Below are positions 1 to 9,464 of a stretch of DNA of 64,000 nucleotides, in pieces. This stretch comes from Owenia fusiformis (Eukaryota > Annelida > Polychaeta > Sabellida > Oweniidae). Both the position numbers and the translations under genes were made by a program. Numbering within the stretch: the stretch's first letter is position 1; every line of letters begins with the position of its first letter. The stretch is taken from NCBI GenBank assembly GCA_903813345.2, contig CAIIXF020000001.1:26151915-26215914 (forward strand). The letters are read 5' to 3'. Below the pieces are notes generated by a model. That model did not search any database. It was not told the origin of the DNA and saw nothing but the letters and a program-made list of their open reading frames with translations.

Positions 1-301
1 GCGTTGATGTAGTAAGTCTTCCTTTTCCTTCAAAATCTGATAACCAAACTAAATAAAGTATTGTTTATATGATATTTAAAAATCTAATATACTTTTTATG
101 TTAAAGCTTGGACTTATTCTTATTATGTATTTAAATAATTGTTGTTTTGATCCTTTCAGATTGAGGAAAAGCGTAAGGAAAAGATGAAACATAGTAATAT
201 TCTCTTATTAATTTATTTTTGTGTGGAAGAACTTTCTAAATGAATGGATTCTTGTTGTAAATTTCAAATATTTCAGTTAATGTAATCTGTACATATTTTA
301 G

Positions 302-370
302 GACTTATGCTGAAGTGGTGTCTCCTCCAGCTATTGAACTCTGCGGGGATATCATTGCCTGTGTGCAGAA
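302..370 (+). CDS. Candidate exon of an unrecognised gene (acidic/proline segment)
   Basis: A 69-base open segment lies between a TTTTAG acceptor and a GTAAGT donor. Read in the frame that begins one base in, it encodes TYAEVVSPPAIELCGDIIAC and then VQK. Both ends are phase 2, so it joins the next candidate exon at 848 in frame to give K-T-S-E-E-I-V. The family is not recognised. A short upstream purine-rich stretch (160-193, after TTTCAG) could be another exon but does not match in phase. Coding status is inferred from splice sites and phase only. Confidence 0.4.
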
Positions 371-847
371 GTAAGTTTAATATTTATGCTTCTGAATCAA
401 ATTCAATTTACTTAACCCCCTATACCTCGGTTTGAGGCCATTTAGTCATCCTCCTGTCAAAATACCATAATTTTTGCCTTCATATTAAAACAGCATTTTA
501 GTAATTTCAGATCCGTGGGCAAGTCGTCTGAATCCTTCAGTATTGCACCTGTTTATGTTATGTTTTAATTTACAACCATTTAATATCAGAAATCTTTCTG
601 ATATAAATGTGTTGACAAAATTGCAAACATCACAATGAAACTCCATTCTGTTTTTTAGAATTAAATACTCAATCCAATTACAGTACATTCTTTTTCTTTA
701 CTATATTTTTGAAAAAAATAACCACTTATATAAATTACACCACTGACTTCTATGTTCAAAACTATTTTGATGCATAATACAATTAGTATTTTGCAATATT
801 GCCCTCATGCATAGCATTATTAAGAAAATTTTAAATTCTGTACTTAG

Positions 848-949
848 GACGTCTGAGGAGATAGTCCAGGAGGTTGCAGAGGTGGCTGCAGAGAAGTGGG
901 AGGATGGGAAGCCAGGGACCAGCCAAAGTCCCACTCATGGGTCCTTCAG
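848..949 (+). CDS. Candidate exon, copy 1 of a triplicated T-S-E-E-I-V exon
   Basis: After the acceptor TACTTAG this exon reads TSEEIVQEVAEVAAEKWEDG and then about 14 Gly/Ser/Pro-rich residues. It ends at a GTATAA donor, or ten bases later at GTAATA. It joins the exon at 302-370 in phase 2. Two further copies at 1222 and 6428 share the exon and about 100 bases of upstream intron. A small indel puts the 3' half of this copy in a different frame from the others, so not all copies can be functional. No known domain is recognised. Confidence 0.4.
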
Positions 950-1221
950 GTATAAAAAGGTAATAATTAACTGTCAATAGAGAATTTATTGATATATATT
1001 GTTTTACAAATTTAAGCTTATAATATACTTATACAAGGGCCGATCAAAAAGTTCCTTACCATTATGACATATGTGAAGAGCCAATATCTCTCGATAAATA
1101 ATAAGAAATAAAATAAATAAAAATAACATCTAATAATATTTTGATGCATAATACAATTAGTATTTTGCAACATTGCCCCTAAGCATAGTATTATTGACAA
1201 AATTTTAAATTCTGTACTTAG

Positions 1222-1321
1222 GACATCTGAGGAGATAGTCGATGAGGCTGCAGAGGAGGCTGCAGAAGAGGGAGGATGGGAGGCCAGGGACCAGCCAAAG
1301 TCCCACTCATGGGTCTTTTAG
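1222..1321 (+). pseudogene. Second copy of the T-S-E-E-I-V exon, ends in a stop
   Basis: This duplicate of the exon at 848 lies about 370 bases downstream and carries the conserved intron tail that ends TGTACTTAG. The main frame reads TSEEIVDEAAEEAAEEGGWE and continues through a Lys/Ser-rich tail. The last codon before the donor is TAG where the third copy has CAG, so in that frame it is a dead end. It may be a decayed alternative exon. Confidence 0.4.
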
Positions 1322-1400
1322 GTATAAGAAGGTGATAATTAACTGTCAATAGAGAATTTATCGATATATGTTGTCAATTAAATATCTATTTAAATTATAG

Positions 1401-1512
1401 AAGGAAAAGAAATCTACCTTAAGGTAGATGTTGTTCTGAAAGAAAGGCAGCAAAATGCAGTGTTCAAGACACGTAATTCAGTGTTGACTGTGAGCTCGCA
1501 AGGTGTAGTCAA
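1401..1512 (+). CDS. Candidate exon with VFKTRNSVLTVS motif, copy 1
   Basis: The segment lies between a TTATAG acceptor and a GTAAGT donor. Read from phase 1 it starts EGKEIYLKVDVVLKERQQNA, followed by VFKTRNSVLTVSSQGVVK. A paralogous exon at 8471-8577 has the same phase-1 start and the same VFKTRNSVLTVS core, so the frame is supported by conservation between two copies. The alternating hydrophobic pattern suggests beta strands and loosely recalls PTB/PH-type folds, but no family can be named with confidence. It does not join the exon at 848 in phase, so an exon is missing, lost or unrecognised between them. Confidence 0.45.
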
Positions 1513-3190
1513 GTAAGTTTTAAGATAAACCAACAAGTATTTTTAGACAATTCTTTCATGGTCTTGTAGCCTAAGTAACCTTCATTTTTAAGCCTTTTTC
1601 CATTACTGAGAATAAGAAATCTTATTTTGTACTAAGGTAAAGTGATTTACCAATGTAACTATATTCATGAATCTTTTCGGCTTGAAAAGTGTGTCACAGA
1701 TATAGAAAACAATGTATTTAAATACAACCTTGAAGACATTGAGTTTTCCCAACATCGAGTCCATAAGAAGTTGGTCTACAGGGTGGGCAAATAAATTGGA
1801 ACATGGCTCCTGTTTTAATTGATGGAAATTGTGTTGAGACCATTTGAAGGTTACATATTGTATTGTATGTAAGATATTGTATTTTCAGCAGTGATGTCTC
1901 TACCTGAGAAAATTTGGAATTCTTTCATGAAATACATGTACGTTGTACTTTTTTATTGACCCATCCTGTATATATTAAACGAGAAAAAAAAATATTTGTG
2001 TAGCACCTGGTAATAGTTCAAAAATGAGGATTGAATACTCTATGGTTGTCCAATATGGATGCATGTATTCCTGCTTGTTTTATCAACCCTTTTATTTTAC
2101 AAATTCAACTTAAGAATTTACACATTTTTTAGATTGCTTGCCATGAAAGTAATGCATAGAGTGTATTGTTTTGATCTGGATTTACCAGCAGTTGAGGTTC
2201 TTAGTATTATAGAAAGTGTCGCTTTGAAGAAAAAAGTGAGTTAAATTCAGTTCTTTTCAAATAAATTGATTGTTTTTACTTATTATTTTATGGCATAGTA
2301 TAATAAAACTGATAATATTGATACCCCTTCAATATAGAGCTGTTGAATGTGTCTATATATCTACTCACAATTCTGATCTAATGCTATTTTTGGGTTTTAC
2401 AGTTTGTCTTTGAGCTATAATCTCGATCATGACATGCTAGTTATATGTGGCTAAATGCTTCTGGTAATGTAATTTACTTCTGAGATCAAAAGTTTAACCG
2501 AGCCCATGTAAATTTAATTTGAAGATATGCTCAGAAAACTGAGCATATCTCCCTTAGTGAGTAAAATATAGTAAAAAAAATGTTTAGTTTTATTACATTT
2601 TATAAAGGTGCACTCCTGTTATTGTCTCTAAAAAAGCAACTTTTTGTTTTAGTTTTTAACCTTTAAACAGTCAGGGGGAGGCTTATACTCTGAGGGTTAA
2701 TGCATAATAAGAATGACCTTTAAAACATGATTTAGTTCTTCAACTCAAATGAATTTCTGAAATTTTGGAATTGATGGATGGCAAATGTAATCCCAAGATG
2801 AAAATAACATTCATAATCAAAGATATAAGCATCTTAAATTAGTTTGAGCAACCTATATGTCCTTTCTCTACTATGTACAGTATTTGTTTCATTTTTATAT
2901 AATATTTACTCGGCGTGCATCTCACCACAGTGTTTGTTATGTTTGACTTCATATGATGTTTTGGAAGGAGCCTCATAGAAAAATCACAAACTTTCTCTCT
3001 TATCCAAGGATTGTCTATAAATTAGAACTTAATGGAGAATTGGATTTATGATAAAATACCTCACTTCATTTTATGGGATATGGGATCTAAACAATAACAA
3101 CTATACCATGTATATATCAAAAATAAAAAATACGAGGCACTTTAAGTTTGTGATTGAATAGAATTTAGCAGTAGTTAGCTAAACTGTAAA
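1513..3190. other. AT-rich spacer with no recognised gene
   Basis: I see no convincing exon in this stretch. The longest open frame (2059-2244) is hydrophobic and lacks good splice context, so it looks like chance. The stretch 3126-3195 resembles the intron just upstream of the second zinc-finger exon near 9063 (shared GCAGTAGTTAGCT). This suggests the two zinc-finger copies were duplicated together with intron sequence. Confidence 0.5.
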
Positions 3191-3198
3191 ATCTACAG

Positions 3199-3480
3199 AG
3201 TGCCAAAACAGATTCAAGTGTCAAAAAAGAAGGAAGCATACCTGCCCAACATGTTTGAATAAATATAGGGACTTTCCTAAACATTTAAGACAAATACATT
3301 TTAAAGATCCAAATTACAAAATTCCCCAAATCTTTAAATCAACATTTTTTCATGAACATTCCAGAAAAAGGAGAGTGCCAAATCAAGCAAGACAATATAA
3401 ATATAAAGAATGTAAAAAATGTGGGAAAAACATCCAAAGACTGGACAAACATTTAAAAACATGTGAAACATCTGTACCAA
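3199..3480 (+). CDS. C2H2 zinc-finger exon, copy A
   Basis: After the CTACAG acceptor the frame encodes a Lys/Arg-rich lead and a zinc-finger-like module: CPTC, nine residues, then H-x4-H (HLRQIH). A short link K-D-P-N-Y-K-I-P follows, and then a second Cys/His cluster, CKKCGKNIQRLDKHLKTC. The copy at 9100 has the same two modules in the same order (CPTC..HFEQTH, then CQSCGKSVQRLDKHKC), which strongly supports the reading frame. The finger probably binds DNA or another protein; that is family inference. It is contiguous with recombinase-like copy A, which is frameshifted relative to it, so this copy is probably a pseudogene. Confidence 0.55.
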
Positions 3481-3820
3481 AGAAATCAAAATTCAAGACT
3501 ACAAGTTATTTGTCAAGCAAAATAGACTATGGCGTAATACTATGGTCGCCCTGTCTAAAAAGAGAGAGCTTGAAAATCAAGCAAATAGTGGAGAAAATCT
3601 CCCGACAAAACAAGACATTAAGGACTTCCATTGTTCGGCTTATGTAAAAAAACGAAGAATTAATCGACCAAGAAAAATTGAAAGTAGTGATATGTATCAC
3701 CTGTGAAACTACTTGATGACAATTATCTGCATCTCAAATGCATGCCTGGTGGGACCAATCATGAATCTCGAATGTAGGCATGTCAAACAAGCAGACAAAA
3801 TTGGACGTTATGTTAACCAT
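3481..3820 (+). pseudogene. Tyrosine-recombinase-like fragment, copy A (decayed)
   Basis: In a frame different from the zinc finger, the segment encodes KQNRLW, then an R/K/E-rich linker with ENQANSGENLPTKQDI, then NYLMTIICISNA and NLECRHVKQADKIG. It ends with a donor at CAT|GTAAGT. It aligns with the better copy at 9560-10010. A TGA replaces the CGA Arg codon of copies B and C just before NYLM. The position that is Arg in NACRAGP of the 9.9-kb copy is Leu here. In tyrosine recombinases the box I Arg is catalytic, so this copy should be inactive if that alignment is right. Confidence 0.5.
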
Positions 3821-4100
3821 GTAAGTATTACTGCAAATTAATCATGCAAGCTTCAGTAAACCATTTAGGAAATCGAATTGGAATTACTCCTTTTTCCATG
3901 TAGTATTTACTGACTGTTTTATGGGGGTTTTGAGACTGACAGATTTTCATGTTGTACTGGGGATTGAATGTAGAATTTACTGAGTGTTTTATAGGGAATT
4001 TGAGAATGTCACTCTTTGATGTTGTAATGGGGATTGAATGAAATATTAACTGATTGTTTTACAGGGGAGAGGTTACAGTTGTATCACCAATTCCTGCTTT

Positions 4101-4449
4101 TGTGTACCAAAGAAATCAAAATTCAAGACTATGAGTTATTTGTCAAGCAAAATAGACTATGTCGTAATACTATGGTCGCCCTGTCTAAAGAGAGAGCTTG
4201 AAAATCAAGCAAATAGTGCAGAAAATCTCCCGACAAAACAAGACATTAAAGACTTCCATTGTTCGGCTTATGTAAAAAAAACGAAGAATTAATCGACCAA
4301 GAAAAATTGAAAGTAGTGATATGTATCACCTGCGAAACTACTTGATGACAATTATCTGCATCTCAAATGCATTCCTGGTGGGACCAATCATGAATCTCGA
4401 ATGTAGGCATGTCAAACAAGCAGACAAAATTGGATGTTATGTTTACCAT
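4101..4449 (+). pseudogene. Tyrosine-recombinase-like fragment, copy B
   Basis: This is the same protein segment as copy A, with Arg restored in L-R-N-Y-L-M-T-I-I and no stop at that point. The box-I-like motif reads SNAFLVGP where the 9.9-kb copy has SNACRAGP, so the presumed catalytic Arg is Leu. A one-base change in the poly-A run near 4270 shifts the frame between the N- and C-terminal halves. The exon ends at CAT|GTAAGT. Tandem context and frame damage indicate a pseudogene. Confidence 0.5.
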
Positions 4450-4695
4450 GTAAGTCTTATTGCAAATTAATCATGCAAGCTTCAGTAAACTATTTAGTAT
4501 TTACTGACTGTTTTATGGGGGTTTTGAGACTGACAGATTTTCATGTTGTACTGGGGATTGAATGTAGAATTTACTGAGTGTTTTATAGGGAATTTGAGAC
4601 TGTCACTCTTTGATGTTGTAATGGGGATTGAATGAAGTATTAACTGATTGTTTTACACGGGAGAGGTTACAGTTGTATCACCAATTCCTGCTTTT

Positions 4696-5045
4696 GTGTA
4701 CCAAAGAAATCAAAATTCAAGACTAAGAGTTATTTGTCAAGCAAAATAGACTATGGCATTATACTATGGTCACCCTGTCTAAAAAGAGAGAGCTTGAAAA
4801 TCAAGCAAATAGTGCAGAAAATCTCCCGACAAAACAAGACATTAAAGACTTCCATTGTTCGGCTTATGTAAAAAAACGAAGAATTAATCGACCAAGAAAA
4901 AATTGAAAGTAGTGATATGTGTCGCCTGCGAAACTACTTGATGACAATTATCTGCATCTCAAATGCATGCTGGGTGGGACCAATTATGAATCTCGAATGC
5001 AGGCATGTCAAACAAGCACACAGAATTGGACGTTATGTCTACCAT
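4696..5045 (+). pseudogene. Tyrosine-recombinase-like fragment, copy C
   Basis: This is the third tandem copy. The C-terminal frame reads RNYLMTIICISNACWVGP and then NLECRHVKQAHRIGRYVYH before the GTAAGT donor. Trp stands where Arg is expected in the box-I-like motif. A run of A near 4890 disrupts the continuous frame. It is the last copy before the long 70-bp minisatellite. Confidence 0.5.
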
Positions 5046-5129
5046 GTAAGTATTATTGCAAATTAATCATGCAAGCTTCAGTAAACCATTTAGGAAATCG
5101 AATTGGAATAACTCCTTTTTCCATGTAGT

Positions 5130-5905
5130 ATTTACTGACTGTTTCATGGGGGTTTTGAGACTGACAGATTTTCATGTTGTACTGGGGATTGAATGTAGAA
5201 TTTACTGAGTGTCTTATAGGGGATTTGAGACTGTCACTCTTTGATGTTGTAATGGGGATTGAATGAAGTATTAACTGATTGTTTTACAGGGGATTTGAGA
5301 CTGACACTCTTTGATGTTGTACTGGGGATTGAATGTAGTATTTACTGAGTGTTTTAAAGGGGATTTAAGACTGACACTCTCTGATGTTGCACTGGGGATT
5401 AAATATAGTATTTACTGAGTGTTTTATAGGGGATTTGAGACTGACACTCTTTGATGTTGCACTTGGGATTGAATGTAGTATTTACTGAGTGTTTTATAGG
5501 GGATTTGAGACTGTCACTCTTTGATGTTGTACTGGGGATTGGATGTAGTATTTACTGACTGTTTTATAGGGGATTTGAGACTGACACACTTTGATGTTGC
5601 ACTGGGGATTAAATATAGTATTTACTGAGTGTTTTATAGGGGATTTGAGACTGTCACTCTTTGATGTTGTACTGGGGATTGGATGTAGTATTTACTGACT
5701 GTTTTATAGGGGATTTGAGACTGACACACTTTGATGTTGCACTGGGGATTAAATATAGTATTTACTGAGTGTTTTATAGGGGATTTGAGACTGACACTCT
5801 TTGATGTTGTACTGGGGATTGGATGTAGTATTTACTGACTGTTTTATAGGGGATTTGAGACTGACACACTTTGATGTTGCACTGGGGATCGAATGTAGTA
5901 TTTAC
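5130..5905. repeat. 70-bp minisatellite, about 11 units
   Basis: TTTACTGAGT or TTTACTGACT recurs every 70 bases (for example 5411, 5481, 5551, 5621, 5691, 5761 and 5831). Each unit also has GGGGATTTGAGACTGACACT and TTGATGTTG. From 5551 to 5840 GACT and GAGT units alternate, giving a 140-bp higher-order period. Two-to-three-unit versions follow recombinase copies A (3900-4080) and B (4500-4675), so the array probably grew from the copy C unit. No open frame runs across it. Confidence 0.9.
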
Positions 5906-6229
5906 TGACACACTTTGATAATGTTCTGATGAAACAATAAATAAGTGAAAATCACTGTGATACAAATAATAAATCCAGTATTTTATTACCACTCTGCAAT
6001 TTATCTCAATGAATCTGGTCCATGTAGGATTAATTATATCAATATCCTCTCTTTAAATCAATGTAAGGCGAAGCAAGAGCATGATTAAGAAACCAGTGTA
6101 ATAAAAAAATGACCCCCTTCCTTACCTAAGCTATGTTGACAATTGCCTTTATCAACAGCCTGTTTCATTATATGTACATTTTTTGATTGTATTTAGACAA
6201 TTCTATTTTTTTTTGACTCATAAGCATGA

Positions 6230-6540
6230 CAATGATGACATATGTGAAGAGCCAACACCTCTGGATAAATAATAATAAAAGTATAAAATAAATAATAATG
6301 GCCTCTAATTTAAACAACACCATTGACTCCTATGTTCAAAACTATTTTGATGCATGATACGATTATTATTTTGCAATATTACCCTCTTGCATAGTATTAT
6401 TGACAAAATTTATAATTTTGTACTTAGGACATCTGAGGAGATAGTCGATGAGGCTGCAGAAGAAGGAGGATGGGAGGCCTGGGAGCAGCCAAAGTCCCAC
6501 TCATGGGTCCTTCAGGTATAAGAAGGTAATAATGTTCGAG
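6230..6540. repeat. Third copy of the ~250-bp duplicated segment with its exon
   Basis: The segment holding CATATGTGAAGAGCCAA, then TATTTTGATGCAT, then TGTACTTAGGAC and the T-S-E-E-I-V exon also occurs at about 690-955 and 1060-1335. Intron and exon are both conserved, which is the signature of recent segmental duplication. The second copy has an extra mariner-like end (TACAAGGGCCGATCAAAAAG, near 1034) joined to its 5' side. Confidence 0.7.
6428..6515 (+). CDS. Third copy of the T-S-E-E-I-V exon
   Basis: After TACTTAG the frame reads TSEEIVDEAAEEGGWEAWEQ and then PKSHSWVLQ up to the GTATAA donor. It has no stop, unlike the second copy. The next downstream donor (AAG|GTAATA) ends at 6525. It is followed closely by another open segment at 6544-6597. 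Product unknown; the exon is acidic with several Trp. Confidence 0.4.
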
Positions 6541-6543
6541 TAG

Positions 6544-6597
6544 GAGGAGCCCATATCTCTGGAGGTTCTGGAGCCTGTAGCTGCTGCAGTAGATGAG
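6544..6597 (+). CDS. Candidate 18-codon exon, acidic
   Basis: Eighteen codons between TAG and GTAGGA read EEPISLEVLEPVAAAVDE. The spacing to the previous exon is very short (about 20-30 bases), so this may instead be part of a longer exon or coincidence. It is listed because its composition matches the neighbouring acidic exons. Confidence 0.25.
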
Positions 6598-7010
6598 GTA
6601 GGAGTCAATCCACCACATGACTAGAAATTCCTTTAGTGTGCACCCTTATAAAAAACTACCATTTTCTCCCAAATTAAATTGTTACATTGAATATCATGTA
6701 ACCGTCCAACATTTCAACAATGAAGATCAAAGGAAACATCATTACTTCAAACATTAATGAATAGTACCATGGGTAATGGGCTCACATTGTGTTGCTCAAG
6801 AGTGAATCATGGCTAAAATGGCAGAGAATAAAAAAAATGGATGTAATTTTTGCATATTTTTTGTTACAAAACTATTTCATACAACTACTCTTTACAGTGT
6901 CATGACTTTTTACAATGCAGGACACCTTAATTTGATTATTTGTAAAGCTAGACAATAATATATAGTTATATCTAGCGCCAAAAATGAATAAACCCTATTC
7001 TCTTGAATTA

Positions 7011-7530
7011 CTGTACTCCAGGTATTGTTTGCGTGAGATTTGATTTCTCTTTGTTCGCGAATGTAGTAAAATCACCAACATTTATCGTCGAAAATTTGTC
7101 TTTTAAATCCCCAGGGATTTTACCCGTGACTTTTGATATGTTTCTTTCGGTGTAAAACGTCTCATCCAGTGTTGTTGGGCGATAATTCTAAAAAGGCCTA
7201 AAATGTCTAACATTTTGAACATTTTGAATAGGCTTATTAGGCCAACAAAGGCAAGAACTGTTGATGACAATGACATCCTACAAATTGAAGTTGAAAAAGC
7301 CATTCAAGAATATTCAAATAAATGCCCTAAACATGGGAAATACAAACATTATTCGGATTTTGAACGGGCTAATAGCCAGATACGCATTGATTCACGGTTA
7401 TAAGAAAACAATTCAAGTTGTGCAATCTGCGAAATGTCATCAACTCAAATCCGCGAAATTAAATAGCTAGGAAATTGCAATTTTGAAAAATCGCGAAATT
7501 TTATAGCGTCGAAATTTACCAGGAGTACAG
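7011..7530. mobile_element. TIR MITE, TA-flanked, CTGTACTCCAGG ends
   Basis: The ends CTGTACTCCAGGTA and TACCAGGAGTACAG are inverted repeats with one mismatch, flanked by TA on both sides. TA target duplication is typical of Tc1/mariner-type elements. Length is about 520 bases. The inside carries two short overlapping open frames (near 7203-7403) with no recognised transposase motif, so the element is probably non-autonomous. Confidence 0.7.
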
Positions 7531-7680
7531 TATATAGAAAACAATATGCCTATGAACGTGAGCTCCAATATTCTTATTGTTGTTATGATATGTAGAAAGT
7601 TTCATGCTTCGTTCCATGAATGAACTGTTTCCTGCTTTTTTGCATTATTTCTCTCACTATTAGACACTATGTTTTTTCAG

Positions 7681-7743
7681 AACCCCTTTGATATTGAGCA
7701 AGGGGTGTGCAGGAGCTGCAAAAGGTACCACCTGGAGACAGAG
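7681..7743 (+). CDS. Candidate 21-codon exon with Cys pair
   Basis: A strong pyrimidine tract and TTTTTTCAG precede 63 open bases encoding NPFDIEQGVCRSCKRYHLET and E, followed by a GTGTGT donor. The C-x2-C could be half of a zinc ribbon but no partner pair is visible in this exon. It may be the first recognisable exon of the 7.7-10.0-kb gene copy. Confidence 0.4.
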
Positions 7744-8025
7744 GTGTGTACCATGCTAATAACTGTTTTATCATGCCTTATAGAAATGCATATGCATCTT
7801 AGTAATGGTATTCACATTTCCAAATTATCATTTAATATTGTTATCTTCATTCATTTTTAAGAAAGCTTTGGTACTTGCTCGTTCAATGTAACCTTTGGAG
7901 GGACTTTTGGATCATTAGTTTGGATTTGTCTCTTTTTTAAATCATGTGAGTTAAAGTCCTTTTTTGTTAGACCAAATGTTATTATATTGTTTTATTTTTA
8001 TTTGACATGTACACATGTACCTGAG

Positions 8026-8206
8026 GCCCCAGCTTCTAGACCAGCCACAAGACCAGCCCAACCAGCATCCAGACCAGCCCCTAAACCAGCCCGACCAGCC
8101 AGACCAGCCCATATACCAACCCCAATACCAGCCCTTATACCGGTACCAGCCCCAAACACGGTGGAGATCTGCGAGGTGCGATTCCTCGAGTCCATCCTTG
8201 TGTCAG
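8026..8206 (+). CDS. Candidate exon: Pro/Ala/Arg repeat linker and conserved strand
   Basis: The open segment encodes a low-complexity linker built from a repeated R-P-A-x tetrapeptide, changing to a Pro/Ile-rich part. It ends with VEICEVRFLESILVS before a phase-1 donor (G|GTACAT). The acceptor is inferred (CTGAG|GCC) and weak. Phase 1 fits the next exon at 8471 exactly. The linker DNA is itself a short tandem repeat and stays open on the other strand too, so composition alone is poor evidence; the C-terminal part and the phase match are the support. Confidence 0.4.
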
Positions 8207-8470
8207 GTACATATTAGACTTATTGTTAGTGTAAACAAACCATCAAAAGTGGTGACATATTGTTATAGCCTTCAACATGGATGATGGTTGTGTAGTTAAT
8301 TGATCCGCTTTTGGCTTCTGTAATAAATTCTTACAAAATGGAGACCATAACAAATGGTGTTATTTGTACACAATTTCCAACAAATGGTATTTGTCTGTAG
8401 CAAACATTTTTACAAATGTTGCCTGTAACAAAATCTTACAAATTGCATCTGCAACAAGTTCTTATTATAG

Positions 8471-8577
8471 AGGGACAAGAACATGTCGCCATTGACAATG
8501 TGATGGCAGATCGAGAGGCAAAGGCTGTGTTCAAGACCCGGAATTCGGTCTTGACTGTCAGTTGCTGGTGTAATAAA
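8471..8577 (+). CDS. Candidate exon with VFKTRNSVLTVS motif, copy 2
   Basis: After TTATAG (phase 1) the frame reads EGQEHVAIDNVMADREAKA, then VFKTRNSVLTVSCWCNK, and a GTATGT donor. It joins VEICEVRFLESILVS from the previous exon in frame. The core motif is identical to the exon at 1401-1512 while the first half has diverged. A signature conserved in protein more than in the flanks suggests selection on the coding sequence. Function unknown. Confidence 0.5.
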
Positions 8578-9099
8578 GTATGTATTTACCATAAACCAAG
8601 CAATATTTTATATATTTAAAATATAAGGCTAATTTGGAGGAGTTGGTGTGTATAATGTTAACCCTAGATAATTGTTATAGTTGGTTTTGATTGATTTTAG
8701 AAATGTGACCCACTAATGAATTTGACAAAACTACAGATTTATTTTAAAATTCATTTTACAGACTGAAGAGAACGATTGTTAGATAAGAATAACAAGCTTG
8801 ATATGAATAATTTATGTATTTCAAGATCCCCTTTAAAATTGGAAGATTTTATTCAGATTTTACCCCATTATCATAATCATAGGCTTTCAACTAGTTGAAA
8901 ACCCATGTCATAATCAAATAAACAATAAAGAGTAAATGTTGTACTGAAATCATGAACTAAACATTCATTTAACATTCAGTTTAACATGATATAGTATCAA
9001 TTGAATTTTACTTAGATTTACATGTAGGCATATCAGAAACGTTAATTGAATCAAATGAAATTTTGCAGTAGTTAGCTTGTGTCAACTTAATATTTTCAG

Positions 9100-9444
9100 A
9101 GCCAACACAGAAGAGAAGAAAACACACATGTCCGACATGCTTTAAAAAGATCAGGTATCTCAAAAAGCATTTCGAGCAGACTCACATGAAGGACCCCAAA
9201 TGCAAGATTCCTGAAAATTACAAAAATGATTTTGCACATGAGTATACGAAGCAAAGGAAAACATCTGGGAATGTTCGGAAATACCAGTACAAACAATGCC
9301 AATCTTGTGGCAAAAGTGTTCAAAGGTTGGACAAACACAAATGTAAAAAGGATGTCACAATTGAATCAGCCACAAACAATTTCAATGAGAACCTTAACAT
9401 GTTTGTCAAAAAGCTCATCTCACCATCAGGAGGTAATAAAAGTG
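9100..9444 (+). CDS. C2H2 zinc-finger exon, copy D
   Basis: After ATTTTCAG the frame encodes a basic lead and CPTCFKKIRYLKKHFEQTH, a C-x2-C-x9-H-x4-H finger. KDPKCKIPENYKNDFAHEY follows, then CQSCGKSVQRLDKHKC, and then a less conserved tail. It is the better preserved copy of the module seen at 3199-3480. The 3' limit is uncertain: the frame stays open to 9491, but homology to the recombinase-like part resumes in another frame from about 9470. Likely a DNA-binding N-terminal module of a transposon-derived or domesticated recombinase; that role is inference. Confidence 0.6.
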
Positions 9445-9464
9445 AAGAAAGTGCCAACGTGACG

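Larger units (their letters stand above)
3475..5128 (+). repeat. Triplicated ~600-bp unit carrying recombinase-like fragments
   Basis: Three head-to-tail copies start near 3475, 4101 and 4696. Each has the recombinase-like fragment, its splice donor, about 80 bases of intron and then two to three units of the 70-bp minisatellite. The copies differ by point changes and short deletions; copy B lacks about 30 bases just after AAGCTTCAGTAAA. The tandem layout shows that exon, donor and satellite start were copied together. Confidence 0.75.

Noticed and set aside
7203-7470. Two overlapping small ORFs near 7.2-7.47 kb
   Set aside because: They lie wholly inside a TA-flanked TIR element and show no transposase or other motif.
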